64,000 nucleotides of DNA from Nakamurella lactea DSM 19367 (GTDB lineage: Bacteria > Actinomycetota > Actinomycetes > Mycobacteriales > Nakamurellaceae): contig NZ_KE384549.1 of the NCBI RefSeq assembly GCF_000426645.1, positions 1 to 64,000 of the forward strand. The letters are read 5' to 3'. Shown piece after piece: positions 9,601 through 18,137 of the stretch. The translations under genes and the position numbers were made by a program. The number at the start of each line of letters is the position of its first letter. Within the stretch, counting starts at the first letter, position 1. The notes beneath the pieces were generated by a model. The model was not told where the DNA came from. It saw only the letters and a list, made by a program, of their open reading frames with translations, and made no database searches.

Positions 9601-12600
9601 CTTCGACAAGCCGGGTCTTGACACCTTCACGTACACCATCAGCGATCCGTTCGGCGGGACCGCAACCGGGACGGTCGATGTGCTGGTGGCGCCACTGCCG
9701 AAGACGGCAGAACCGCCGGTCGCACCCGATCTGCAGGCCGTGGTCGCGCCCGGCAAGGCGATCGCGGTCAACGTGCTGGACGAGGTCACCGATCCCGGCG
9801 GCCTCGCGGTGAGTTTCGCCGATCCGGCGTTCTCGTCGGCGGGGTCGCGCGGCGGCCTGCAGCTGAGCGTGCGCGACTCGACGATCGTGGCGAAGGCCGG
9901 GGCGTCGCCGGGCACGGTCGCCCTGCAGTACAACGTGAAGAACGCCCGCCAGCGCACGGCGTCCGGCACGCTGACCATCAAGGTCGACCCGAACGCCCCG
10001 AAGGTGTCGCCGACGGCCCAGGACGCACTGATCGTCGACAGCATGATCAGCCCCGACCACCAGTCGGCCCGGGTCGACCTGACGGCCTGGACGGCCAACC
10101 CTGGCGGTCTCCCCGAGGACCTCAAGGCCGCGGTGCCCCAGGTGTCGCAGGGCCGGCTGACGGTGACCGGCAAGCAGACGGTGTCGGTGAAGCTGGCCGA
10201 ACGCCGGCAGGTGCTGGCCTATCAGGTGACCAATGCCGACGGGCTCAGCGCCGAGGCCTTCCTGATCGTCCCGTCCCGCACCGAGCTGAACATCGCCGCG
10301 CCGCCGCAGAACGGGCCGCAGCAGAAGCCGGAGACGCCACCGGATCCGGAGCCGGAGGTGTACGCGCCGAAAGCCTTGAAGCCGCTGGTGGTGGACGCCG
10401 GCACCGAGGTGAGGGTCAAGGTCGCCGATTACGTCGGCGGCACCAAGGACGGCCGGAAGGTCACCCTGCCGGCGAACGGCAGCAACAAGGCCAGCACCGG
10501 CGAGCTGAGCAGGGTGGACGCCGACACCCTGCTCTGGACGGTGCCGGAGGACGGCGACGGCAAAGCACAGCTGAACGTCACCGTCACCGACGGGGTGGCC
10601 AAGCCGGTCCGGACCGGGATCCAGGCCCGGATCAGGGCCAAGAAGCCCAAGGCACCGGTGTTCCAGAACACCGAGGTCCAGGTCGAACCGGGTACCTCAT
10701 CGGCCCCGACCTCATTGTCGGACCTGGTGACCTACGACCCCGACAAGATGTCGAACCTGAAGTTCAGCCTGAAGAGCAGCAGCAGCAACGGGATCACCGC
10801 CCGGCTGGCCGGCGACAAGTTCACCGTCAGCGCGCCGGCGTCGACGGCCAAGGGCACCCAGGCGACCTTCAAGGTGGCGGTGAACGACGGGGTGAACCCG
10901 GAAGTCGTCACCGATATGCCCGTCCAGGTGATCAGCTCGACCAAGCCGCCGATCACCTTGTCGGAGCAGACGGTCGAGGCGCTGGCCGGGCAGCCGAAGA
11001 CGGTGAACGTGCTCGACGGCGCCGGCAACCCGTTCGGCGCCGACCAACCGCTGAAGCTGATCAGCGTCGGCACCGGCGCCGGATACTCGGTCGACTTCGA
11101 CGGATCGGGTTCGGTGACCGTGACCCCGGACCCGGACTACACCGGACAGCTGACCGTGCCGTTCGTGGTGGCCGATGCCTCCGGCGACCCCGACCGCAAC
11201 GTGCAGTCGCAGCTCACCGTCACCGTCCGCGGTAAGCCCGATGCCCCTGGGGTGCCGACCAAGCTGGAGGTGGGTGACGGCACCGCAACCGTGCAGTGGA
11301 CGGAGCCGGCCGACAACGGGTCGCCGATCACCGGATACACGGTGTCCGCCAACGGTTTCAGTCAGGACTGTGCGGCCTCGCCGTGCACCCTCAAGGGGCT
11401 GACGAACAACTCCACCTACAGCTTCACGGTGATTGCGCACAACGGGGCCGGCGAATCGCCGGCGTCCAGGGGGTCGGCCGGCATCCGGCCGGACACCTCG
11501 CCGGAGCCGCCGGGGCCGCCGAGACTGACCGAGGGCGACCGGACGCTCGCCGCGAGCTGGCAGCCGCCGGCGAACAACGGCTCGCCGATCTCCGGTTACG
11601 AGGTGCAGATCACCCCGGCGCCGTCGGGTTCCCCCGGCACGGTCAAGGTGGCCGCCGCCGTGCACGACCGGGACTTCGCCCACCTGGAGAACGGCACCCA
11701 GTACACGGTGAAGGTCCGGGCGCTGAACGCCTCCGGCACGCCGAGCGACTGGTCGCCGGGCACCTCGGTGGTGCCGGCCGGCAAGCCTGGTACCCCAACG
11801 GATGTGAGGCCGAACGCCGCCACCAAGGCGGGTGCGGCCAAGCGCATCGACGTGTCCTGGACGGAGGCCGACGACGGCGGCGATCCGCCGCACTACCGAA
11901 TGACCTGGCACGGTGACGACGGCAGCGGTGATGCGGTCGATCTGCCGGTCGGTACCACCTCCGCCCACATCGACCCGGCGAAGCTCGGCGTGACCTACAC
12001 GGTGACGGTGGTGGCCTCCAACAAGGCCGGGTCGTCCGCCGCCTCGGCCCCGGCATCGGTCAAGCCGTACACCGCGCCCGGCCAGGTCTCCGACCTGACC
12101 GCAACGGCCACCGGCAACAACAACGAGGTGACGCTCGCCTGGTCGGCCGCGTCGTCGAACGGCTACCCGATCACCACGTATCAGTACTCGCTGGGCGGGG
12201 ACGCCTGGAAGGACACCGGCAGCGACCAGCCGGGCGTCAAGCCCGACGGTCTGACGAACGGGACGGCGTACACCTTCCGGGTGCGGGCCTGCACGGCCGC
12301 CCCGGACGAGGGCGCCAACTGCGCCGAGCCGTCGAACACCGAGGACGCCAAGCCGTACGGCCCGCCCGCCGCGCCGCCGAACCTGACCGCCGACGCGGAC
12401 GCGGCGGCCGGCCAGCTGGTGCTGCACTGGGATGCCGCCGACGGCAATGGCCGTGACATCAAGGGGTATCAGTACGCGATCGCCGGTAGCGGCGACTGGA
12501 AGGACACCGGCAAGGGGACCGACACCTCGCTGACGGTGCCAGGTGACAACGGCACGGCGTACACCTACGTGGTCCGGGCGATCAACGGCGAGTCGGCCGG

Positions 12601-13489
12601 CAACCTCGGCGACCGCTCGAACGAAGTCACTGCGACCCCGTACGACACGCCTGGCGCCCCCACCGGCCTGACGGTGGACCGGACCGGCAGCAACAACCAG
12701 GTGAAGTTCAACTGGACCGACGGCCCGGCCAATGGCCGGCCGATCAGCAGCTACGACTACACCACCGACGGTGGCAGCAGTTGGCGTGGGATCACCAACG
12801 GCGGGACCGCGACAGTGCAGTCGGACGGGAAGACGCTGACCAACGGCAGCACGTACACGTTCCAGGTCCGTGCGCACACGGCTGCCCCGCAGCGCAACGT
12901 CTCTGCGGGGTCGAACACCAACACCGCCACGCCGTACGGCCCGGTGCCGAAACCCAACCCGTCCAAGAGCGGCGCGACGCAGGACTCGGTGTCTTTCACC
13001 TGGCCAGAGCCCGCCAGCAACGGCATCGGCGGTTACACCTATTCGGTGAACGGCGGCGGAGCACAGGCAGGTCGATCCGCAACCATGGGGACCTCCTGCG
13101 GTAAGTCCGTGACGATCTCGGTAGTGGCGATAGATTCGCAAGGACACCGCAGCGAAGCCGGTACCCAGCCCGGGAGTGCTGACGCTTGCCCGAACCCCTC
13201 CATCCAGGTCGCTGCCGGCGACGGTGTCAGCACTTCCACCTGCGATATCCGCTGCAATTACATCGCCTTCACGTACTCGCACTTCTCCGGCGGCGACTAT
13301 CACGCAAAGGTCTATACGGACGGTTCACTCTTCCGTGAATACGACTTCAGCCTCGGCGCCGGTGGTGGGAAGCATCAGTTCACCGCCTACCTCGGCGATC
13401 ATTCCATCGACAACAAGGTTCGAGTCAAGATCGTGGTTTCCGGGGCAGACAGCGCCAGCGACGAGCGAGACTTCCCCAACACCGGCTGA
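6686..13489 (+). CDS. Giant membrane-anchored Ig-like / fibronectin type III repeat protein
   Basis: A 2267-residue surface protein. A single hydrophobic segment near residues 10-28 follows a basic N-terminus and probably acts as an uncleaved anchor. Residues 40-400 are beta-rich with repeated short strands, compatible with a propeller-like domain. About 410-1510 carries a run of cadherin-like/bacterial Ig modules, recognised by recurring VLDND, YTVDDGAG and FTYTISDPFGG-type strands. About 1517-2170 holds seven FN3 domains, each with the APGxP(T/S)xL...W(T/S)xPxxNGxPIxxY pattern. The last 95 residues form a Cys-containing module (CDIRC). GTG start with an AGGAG site at proper distance. It is flanked by signalling genes upstream and MoxR/DUF58 downstream, suggesting a kinase-controlled cell-wall or adhesion component. 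Confidence 0.88.
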   Translation: MESRVTRRAVTVTLTLAGVLVAAIVGFFATRSPGYASTSVQAEQRAAWVTSNKDLMLGLLNQQTHEVESPVVLDSQDTELLQNDASVVVVDRVQHTLRTLDPTTAALSGKVTIPESADVAISETTVAVTDLRTGSIWVLPTAGLGTDDLTTEKPNGTAAPGAVATVTGGTVTVAAPGADALTVLTAGGGDAAGQGSDAQGSDVQGTVPLPDGRLTAASEQHPTPVSITAVGAVPVVLDAPANRIIVQTATGPLAFGLPDGTAHPVLQQPGPAADSVLIGTDTALLRVNLATGAVQSQPTTGSGSAAAPVLVAGCAHEAWSGGTPTYLLWCGDTPTVRDISGVVDASRLIFRVNGDTVVLNDVTTGNSWVIDDDMVLVNNWDQIRSDENDVEKSETGVQGQADRLTTARTDCSKGMAPPHPKADSYGVRTGTATVLRVLDNDQSSSCSIAVISQVDGPEGVATVIDGGQALQVAPPLNATGPIQLSYTVDDGAGHDAAAKVTVNPVSQEKPVPPKKVRDSAATVIVGGTITTDVLGDWISPTGDALFLTAATSNNPDDRISYSPDGNITVGDTGTAGLTKKTINFTVSDGTNSVPGRLTVEVVDEAKANPVASPVYVSGVVGEQIEAEPLKSVLWPGSEEVTLTKVAPQKATPGLSVTPDRQAGTVTLVGAKAGSYYLDYEVAAGDKQAKGVLRVDVRDKPVEQLPPVPMTDVAYLPTGGEALVDLTANDTDPAGGIVAVQSIDAAAGDAAGGAAARGLIIQTIDMHLARISARHPLPAAGIWLTYTVSAGGPSAVGWLHVVPVPQPAEPMSPIASPIQVSVRAGDAITIPVAQHAVDPSGDLVRPVAFAKDAIGADQGLLFATGDSVRYMAPASGPVAKGKTLRTQYTVTNQAGKRASANLAITVVPTGDNAPPQAPPTAQARVFAGGTVDIPLPIDGIDPDGDWAIAAAVAEPPNLGSAAVSGTSTIRYSAFDKPGLDTFTYTISDPFGGTATGTVDVLVAPLPKTAEPPVAPDLQAVVAPGKAIAVNVLDEVTDPGGLAVSFADPAFSSAGSRGGLQLSVRDSTIVAKAGASPGTVALQYNVKNARQRTASGTLTIKVDPNAPKVSPTAQDALIVDSMISPDHQSARVDLTAWTANPGGLPEDLKAAVPQVSQGRLTVTGKQTVSVKLAERRQVLAYQVTNADGLSAEAFLIVPSRTELNIAAPPQNGPQQKPETPPDPEPEVYAPKALKPLVVDAGTEVRVKVADYVGGTKDGRKVTLPANGSNKASTGELSRVDADTLLWTVPEDGDGKAQLNVTVTDGVAKPVRTGIQARIRAKKPKAPVFQNTEVQVEPGTSSAPTSLSDLVTYDPDKMSNLKFSLKSSSSNGITARLAGDKFTVSAPASTAKGTQATFKVAVNDGVNPEVVTDMPVQVISSTKPPITLSEQTVEALAGQPKTVNVLDGAGNPFGADQPLKLISVGTGAGYSVDFDGSGSVTVTPDPDYTGQLTVPFVVADASGDPDRNVQSQLTVTVRGKPDAPGVPTKLEVGDGTATVQWTEPADNGSPITGYTVSANGFSQDCAASPCTLKGLTNNSTYSFTVIAHNGAGESPASRGSAGIRPDTSPEPPGPPRLTEGDRTLAASWQPPANNGSPISGYEVQITPAPSGSPGTVKVAAAVHDRDFAHLENGTQYTVKVRALNASGTPSDWSPGTSVVPAGKPGTPTDVRPNAATKAGAAKRIDVSWTEADDGGDPPHYRMTWHGDDGSGDAVDLPVGTTSAHIDPAKLGVTYTVTVVASNKAGSSAASAPASVKPYTAPGQVSDLTATATGNNNEVTLAWSAASSNGYPITTYQYSLGGDAWKDTGSDQPGVKPDGLTNGTAYTFRVRACTAAPDEGANCAEPSNTEDAKPYGPPAAPPNLTADADAAAGQLVLHWDAADGNGRDIKGYQYAIAGSGDWKDTGKGTDTSLTVPGDNGTAYTYVVRAINGESAGNLGDRSNEVTATPYDTPGAPTGLTVDRTGSNNQVKFNWTDGPANGRPISSYDYTTDGGSSWRGITNGGTATVQSDGKTLTNGSTYTFQVRAHTAAPQRNVSAGSNTNTATPYGPVPKPNPSKSGATQDSVSFTWPEPASNGIGGYTYSVNGGGAQAGRSATMGTSCGKSVTISVVAIDSQGHRSEAGTQPGSADACPNPSIQVAAGDGVSTSTCDIRCNYIAFTYSHFSGGDYHAKVYTDGSLFREYDFSLGAGGGKHQFTAYLGDHSIDNKVRVKIVVSGADSASDERDFPNTG

Positions 13490-13509
13490 GAGAAAGTGAT
13501 TTCACCTTC

Positions 13510-14475
13510 ATGACCATGACCCCCGACCACGCCCAGTGGTTCGCCCAGACCTTCTCCTCGTTGGTGGGCAACGTCGGCCAGGCCGTTCTGGGCAAGCCGC
13601 GGACCATCTCGTTGGCGTTCACCTGCATGCTCAGCGAGGGCCACCTGTTGCTGGAGGATTTCCCGGGCACCGGCAAGACCTCACTGGCCAAGGCGATGTC
13701 GGCAACTGTGCAGGGCAGCAACTCCCGGATCCAGTTCACCCCCGACCTGCTGCCCTCCGACGTCACCGGCGTCACCATCTACGACCAGAAGAGCGGCAGC
13801 TTCGACTTCCACAAGGGCCCGATCTTCGCCTCCGTGGTGCTGGCCGACGAGATCAACCGGGCGTCACCGAAGACGCAGGCCGCGCTGCTGGAGGTGATGG
13901 AGGAATCCAAGGTCACCGTCGACGGCGTCAGCCATGAGGTCGGGAATCCGTTCATGGTGATCGCCACCCAGAACCCGATCGAGCAGGCCGGCACCTACAA
14001 GCTGCCGGAGGCGCAGCTGGACCGGTTCCTGATGAAGACCTCGCTGGGCTACCCGGATCACGCCGCCACGGTGGAGATCCTGGCGGCCAGCAGTACCAAG
14101 ACGCACGTCCGGACCGTCAGCCCGAAGATCACCACGTCGGCGGTGGTCGACATGGCCGAACTGGCGGCCACCGTGCACACCGATCCCGCGGTGCTGGACT
14201 ACATCGCCCGGATCGCCGAGGCGACCAGGACCACCCCGGAAACCACCGTCGGTGTCTCGGTCCGCGGCGCGCTGTCGCTGACCAGGGCCAGCCGGACCTG
14301 GGCGGCCGCCCACGGCCGGCACTACGTGGTCCCGGACGACGTCAAGGATCTGGCCGAACCCGTTCTGGCGCACCGGATCCTGCTGGATGCCGAGGCCGAA
14401 TTCACTGGCACCACCGTCGCCTCCGTACTGCACCGGATCCTCGGCGAGGTCTCGCCACCCGAGCGGCGGCGATGA
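13510..14475 (+). CDS. MoxR-family AAA+ ATPase
   Basis: A 321-residue cytoplasmic ATPase of the MoxR group, which act as chaperones in maturation of secreted or membrane complexes, usually together with DUF58/VWA proteins. Walker A is GTGKT at 53-57 (in EDFPGTGKTSLAKAM); Walker B is VVLADE near 109-114, followed by INRASPKTQAALLEVMEE, the MoxR signature; sensor 1 is FMVIATQNPIEQAGTYKLPE; the C-terminal lid domain extends to the end. The ATG is 21 nt after the giant protein's stop; a second in-frame ATG lies two codons on. The DUF58 gene starts 20 nt after the stop, so the two proteins are almost certainly co-expressed and act together. Confidence 0.95.
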   Translation: MTMTPDHAQWFAQTFSSLVGNVGQAVLGKPRTISLAFTCMLSEGHLLLEDFPGTGKTSLAKAMSATVQGSNSRIQFTPDLLPSDVTGVTIYDQKSGSFDFHKGPIFASVVLADEINRASPKTQAALLEVMEESKVTVDGVSHEVGNPFMVIATQNPIEQAGTYKLPEAQLDRFLMKTSLGYPDHAATVEILAASSTKTHVRTVSPKITTSAVVDMAELAATVHTDPAVLDYIARIAEATRTTPETTVGVSVRGALSLTRASRTWAAAHGRHYVVPDDVKDLAEPVLAHRILLDAEAEFTGTTVASVLHRILGEVSPPERRR

Positions 14476-14494
14476 GCGGGCGTCAGGATCCCGG

Positions 14495-15817
14495 ATGACA
14501 GCGCCGGCACCCGCACCGGCGCCGACCGCCGAGCACCCGCACCCGACCGAATCCGGTTGGGAGCACCATCGCGTCACCGAGAACGCCGGTGGCACACCGG
14601 TTCCGGACACCACCGGGACGAATGCCTGGTCCACCAGGATCCAGGCGCCGGCGCCGTCGCTGCGACGATTGTTCGCACCGGTCACCGGTACCGGGGCTAC
14701 CGCGATCTGCGGGCTGCTGCTCTGCCTGGTGGTGGCGCTGGTATTCGGGTGGAGCGAGTTCATGGTGGCCGCGGTGGCCATCGCGGCCCTGCTGCTGGTC
14801 GCCAGCCTGTTCCTGATCGGCCGCAGTTCCTATGCGGTCGAGGTGGATCTGCAGTCGACCAGGGTGGTGGCCGGCGAACGTGCCACCGGAGCATTGACGG
14901 TGCGCAACAGTGGAACCCGGCGGCTGCTGTCCTCCCGGATGGAGCTTCCGGTCGGTGGGTCGATGGCCTCGTTCCGGATCCCCGGGCTGGCCGGCGGCGC
15001 CGAACACGAGGACCTGTTCGTGATCCCGACCGCGCGCCGCGCGGTGATCCAGGTCGGCCCGGCGCTGTCCGTGCGCGGCGACCCGTTGGGGTTGCTGCGG
15101 CGTCAGGTCCGCTGGACCGTCGCCAGCAACTTGTTCGTGCACCCGAGAACGGTTGCGCTGCACGGCGCCGCCACCGGCATCGTCAAGGACCTGGAGGGTC
15201 AGCCGACCAAAGACCTGTCCAGCAACGACGTCTCGTTCCACGCGCTGCGCCAGTACGTCCCCGGCGACGACCGGCGCTACGTGCATTGGCGCACCTCGGC
15301 GCGCACCGGGGTGCTGATGGTGCGGCAGTTCGAGGAGACCCGGCGCACCCACCTGGCGGTGGCACTGTCGGTGGACCCCGACGAGTACGGCACGGTCGAG
15401 GAGTTCGAGTTGGCGGTGAGCGTCGCCGCGTCGCTGGGCGCGCAGGCGATGCGGGAGGAGCGGCCGGTGACCGTCGGCGCCGGCCGGGGCCAGGTCCGGG
15501 CCAGATCGGGCCGCACCCTGCTGGACGGCTTCTCCGGGATCGACCCGCAGCCCGGCGCCGGCATCCTGGTGGCCGGGCGGCTCACCGCGGCCGCGGTGCC
15601 CAACGCGTCGGTCGGCATGCTGATCACCGGCCCGAAGCCCGACGCGTTGACCATCCGGCGCTCCGGCATGAGTTTCGCGGTGGGCGTCAGGGTGGTGGCG
15701 ATCAGGGTGCTGGCCGGCTCGAAGCCGACGCTCGGCGCCATCGACCGGGTCGATGTCGCCACCATCGGCGCCCTGGACGACCTGCCGAAGGCACTGCGCC
15801 GATTGCGTGCGGCGTGA
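14495..15817 (+). CDS. DUF58 domain-containing membrane protein
   Basis: A 440-residue protein. After a Pro/Thr-rich 60-residue N-terminus there are two adjacent transmembrane helices (about 68-85 and 88-108), then a beta-rich ectodomain-like region and the DUF58 signature YVPGDDRRYVHWRTSA near 254-269, followed by VRQFEE. In the family this domain relates to VWA folds and partners a MoxR ATPase. I chose the ATG at 14495 because it begins just after the MoxR stop and keeps a normal N-terminus; an upstream in-frame extension would overlap MoxR by 90 nt. The transglutaminase-like gene starts 10 nt downstream. The MoxR-DUF58-transglutaminase trio is a known arrangement whose exact substrate is unclear. 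Confidence 0.93.
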   Translation: MTAPAPAPAPTAEHPHPTESGWEHHRVTENAGGTPVPDTTGTNAWSTRIQAPAPSLRRLFAPVTGTGATAICGLLLCLVVALVFGWSEFMVAAVAIAALLLVASLFLIGRSSYAVEVDLQSTRVVAGERATGALTVRNSGTRRLLSSRMELPVGGSMASFRIPGLAGGAEHEDLFVIPTARRAVIQVGPALSVRGDPLGLLRRQVRWTVASNLFVHPRTVALHGAATGIVKDLEGQPTKDLSSNDVSFHALRQYVPGDDRRYVHWRTSARTGVLMVRQFEETRRTHLAVALSVDPDEYGTVEEFELAVSVAASLGAQAMREERPVTVGAGRGQVRARSGRTLLDGFSGIDPQPGAGILVAGRLTAAAVPNASVGMLITGPKPDALTIRRSGMSFAVGVRVVAIRVLAGSKPTLGAIDRVDVATIGALDDLPKALRRLRAA

Positions 15818-15827
15818 GGGCCGCGAC

Positions 15828-18137
15828 ATGAGAGACAGGTTGCCGGTCGGCCGGATGCTGGTCGACGCCACCGCGATCGCGGTGTTGGTGGCGGGTGCCG
15901 GGCTGGCGTTCGGACCCGCCTACGGTGGCTCGCGGTTTCTGCTGGCGCTGGGACTTGGCGCCCTGGTCGGCGGCCTCGCCGCGCTGATCCCGGCGCTGGC
16001 CCGCTGGCCGGCCGTTCTCACCCTGCCGCTGGCCGCCGTCGGCTATCTGCTCGTCGGCGGCGCCGCCGCGGTGCCGCGCAGCACCGTGGGTGGGGTGCTG
16101 CCCAGCGGCGAGTCGATCCGACTGCTCTCGGTCGGCGTCATCACCTCCTGGAAGCAGATGCTCACCGTGGCGGTCCCGGTGGGCAGCGCCGGGTCGCTGT
16201 TGCTGCCGGCCTTCCTCACCTCGTTGGTGCTGACCGCCGCCGGGGTGTCGGTCGCGTTGCGGTCCGCCCGGCCGCTGACGGCCCTGCTCGCCCCGGCGCT
16301 GATGGCCGCCGGCGCCGCCCTGCTCGGCACCGGCAGTGCCTTCCACCCGGCGATCGCCGGCACCGCGCTGGCACTGGCCGCCCTGCTGTGGGCCGGCTCG
16401 CGGCGGCGGGCAGACGGCCGTCCGGGTCTGGACCTACGGCGGCCGCTGGCGCTGGTCGCGTTGCTGATCCCGGCCGTCGCGGCGGGCGTGTTCCTCGGAC
16501 CCGGGCTGCTGCCGGACGCACAGGCCAGAACCACCGTGCGTGAGCTGGTGGAGCCGCCGTTCGACCCGTCGACGCTGCCCAGCCCGCTCAGCGGCTACCG
16601 CTCCTACGTAAAACTGCAGACCAAGCAGGTGCTGTTCACCGTCGACGGGCTGCCGGCCGGGGTGCCGCTGCGGCTGGCCACCCTCGACGCCTGGGACGGC
16701 CGGATCTATTCGGCCTCGGCCGATTCCGGGGTGTTCACCCGGGTCGGCGATCGACTGGCGTCGGTCCCGGCGGGCGAGCGGGCGGACCTGACGGTGACGG
16801 TCGGCGACTATCACGACGTCTGGGCACCGACCGCCGGATACCTGGCCGCGGTCGAGTTCTCCGGCGCGGACGCCGATCGGCTGCGGGAGGGCTTCCGGTA
16901 CAACCGGCAGACCGGTGCGGCGCTGGTCACCAGCATGCTCACCGAGGGCAACAGTTACCACCTGGAGGTGTCCGTGCCGACCCAGCCGACGGTCGCGGAG
17001 CTGGCCGGCGCATCGGTCGACGATTCGGCGCCGATGGGCGACATCAGCGACGCGGTCCCGGCCGAGGTGAAGACCAAGGCGGACGAGTGGACGGCCGGCG
17101 CCAAGGACGAGATCGGGATCATCGAGGCGATCCGCAAGCACCTGCACGACGACGGCTGGTTGTCCCACGGCGACAACTGGAAGGGCGTACCGGGTGGCCA
17201 CGGCGCCGACCGGATCCGCCGGCTGCTGACCGCGAAATACATGTTCGGTGACGCCGAGCAGTACTCCGTCGCGATGGCGTTGATGTTGCGGTCCAAGGGC
17301 ATTCCGGCACGAGTGGTGATGGGCTTCGCCGGTCGGGACACCGCAGGGACGACGGCCTTCACCGGGTCGCAGATGACGGCCTGGGTGGAGGTGCCGTTCA
17401 CCGGCGCCGGCTGGGTGTCGTTCGACCCGCTGCCGCAGGAGGGCAAGGACCTGCCGGCGCCGTCCGATGACCCCGAGGCGCAGGGCGCCGCGCCGAAGCA
17501 GCGCCAGCCACCGCCGCCGCCGATCCCGCCGAAGGACGCCGACCAGAACGAGGCACAGTCGCCGCCGGACCAGCAGCCGAAGGAGCCGGACCAGAACACC
17601 CCCCGGGATGACGAGAACCCGTCGCCGGTGGCGGTGCCATGGGGCTGGATCGGGGCCGGCACCGGTGCCGGCCTGCTGGTGCTGCTGCCGATCGGCGCGA
17701 TCCTGTTGCTGAAGTCCCGCCGCAAGAAGCGGCACGGGGCGGGCAGCCCGGACCAACGCATCGCCGGAGCCTGGTCGCACCTGATGGACACCGCGGCCGA
17801 CTTCGGCCGGCGGCCGAACGCCGGCACCACCAGGGCCGAGGCCGCCGAGCAGCTCGCCGCCGCGTTCGCCCCACCACCTGCAGGCGTAGCGGGGTTGTCC
17901 CAGCCAGGCGTAGCGGGGTTGTCCCAGGGGCCGCCCGTGGCACCGGCGCCCGGCGTCTTGGTGTTGGCCCGCCGGGCCGACGCGGTCGTGTTCGCGCCGG
18001 ACCCGGTCGATCCACAGCAGGCCGATCGCTACTGGGCCGACATGGAATCCCAGCTGGCGTCGATCAAGAACACCCAGTCGGGCTGGCGCAGGTTCCGGGC
18101 CCGGCTCTCCCTCGCGTCGCTACGGAAACGGACGTGA
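15828..18137 (+). CDS. Transglutaminase-like membrane protein, catalytic Cys and His replaced
   Basis: A 769-residue protein with about seven transmembrane helices in residues 15-225, an extracytoplasmic transglutaminase-like domain whose core is at about 455-540, a Pro/Asp/Glu-rich linker, one more helix near 604-625 and a cytoplasmic tail. The core keeps the family frame (GDAEQYSVAMALML, GIPARVVMGF, AWVEV, GWVSFDP), but the position of the nucleophile Cys is Ala476 and that of the catalytic His is Thr517; only Asp533 remains. It is therefore probably not a protease or transamidase and may be a binding domain. A 24-nt direct repeat at about 17880-17930 duplicates AGVAGLSQP. The stop overlaps the next GTG start (GTGA). 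Confidence 0.9.
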   Translation: MRDRLPVGRMLVDATAIAVLVAGAGLAFGPAYGGSRFLLALGLGALVGGLAALIPALARWPAVLTLPLAAVGYLLVGGAAAVPRSTVGGVLPSGESIRLLSVGVITSWKQMLTVAVPVGSAGSLLLPAFLTSLVLTAAGVSVALRSARPLTALLAPALMAAGAALLGTGSAFHPAIAGTALALAALLWAGSRRRADGRPGLDLRRPLALVALLIPAVAAGVFLGPGLLPDAQARTTVRELVEPPFDPSTLPSPLSGYRSYVKLQTKQVLFTVDGLPAGVPLRLATLDAWDGRIYSASADSGVFTRVGDRLASVPAGERADLTVTVGDYHDVWAPTAGYLAAVEFSGADADRLREGFRYNRQTGAALVTSMLTEGNSYHLEVSVPTQPTVAELAGASVDDSAPMGDISDAVPAEVKTKADEWTAGAKDEIGIIEAIRKHLHDDGWLSHGDNWKGVPGGHGADRIRRLLTAKYMFGDAEQYSVAMALMLRSKGIPARVVMGFAGRDTAGTTAFTGSQMTAWVEVPFTGAGWVSFDPLPQEGKDLPAPSDDPEAQGAAPKQRQPPPPPIPPKDADQNEAQSPPDQQPKEPDQNTPRDDENPSPVAVPWGWIGAGTGAGLLVLLPIGAILLLKSRRKKRHGAGSPDQRIAGAWSHLMDTAADFGRRPNAGTTRAEAAEQLAAAFAPPPAGVAGLSQPGVAGLSQGPPVAPAPGVLVLARRADAVVFAPDPVDPQQADRYWADMESQLASIKNTQSGWRRFRARLSLASLRKRT

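Noticed and set aside
10712-13303. An 863-codon open frame on the minus strand opposite the FN3 region of the giant gene
   Set aside because: It mirrors a GC-rich coding strand; its product is Arg/Gly/Val-rich without any domain, and the plus-strand frame has clear Ig/FN3 repeats.
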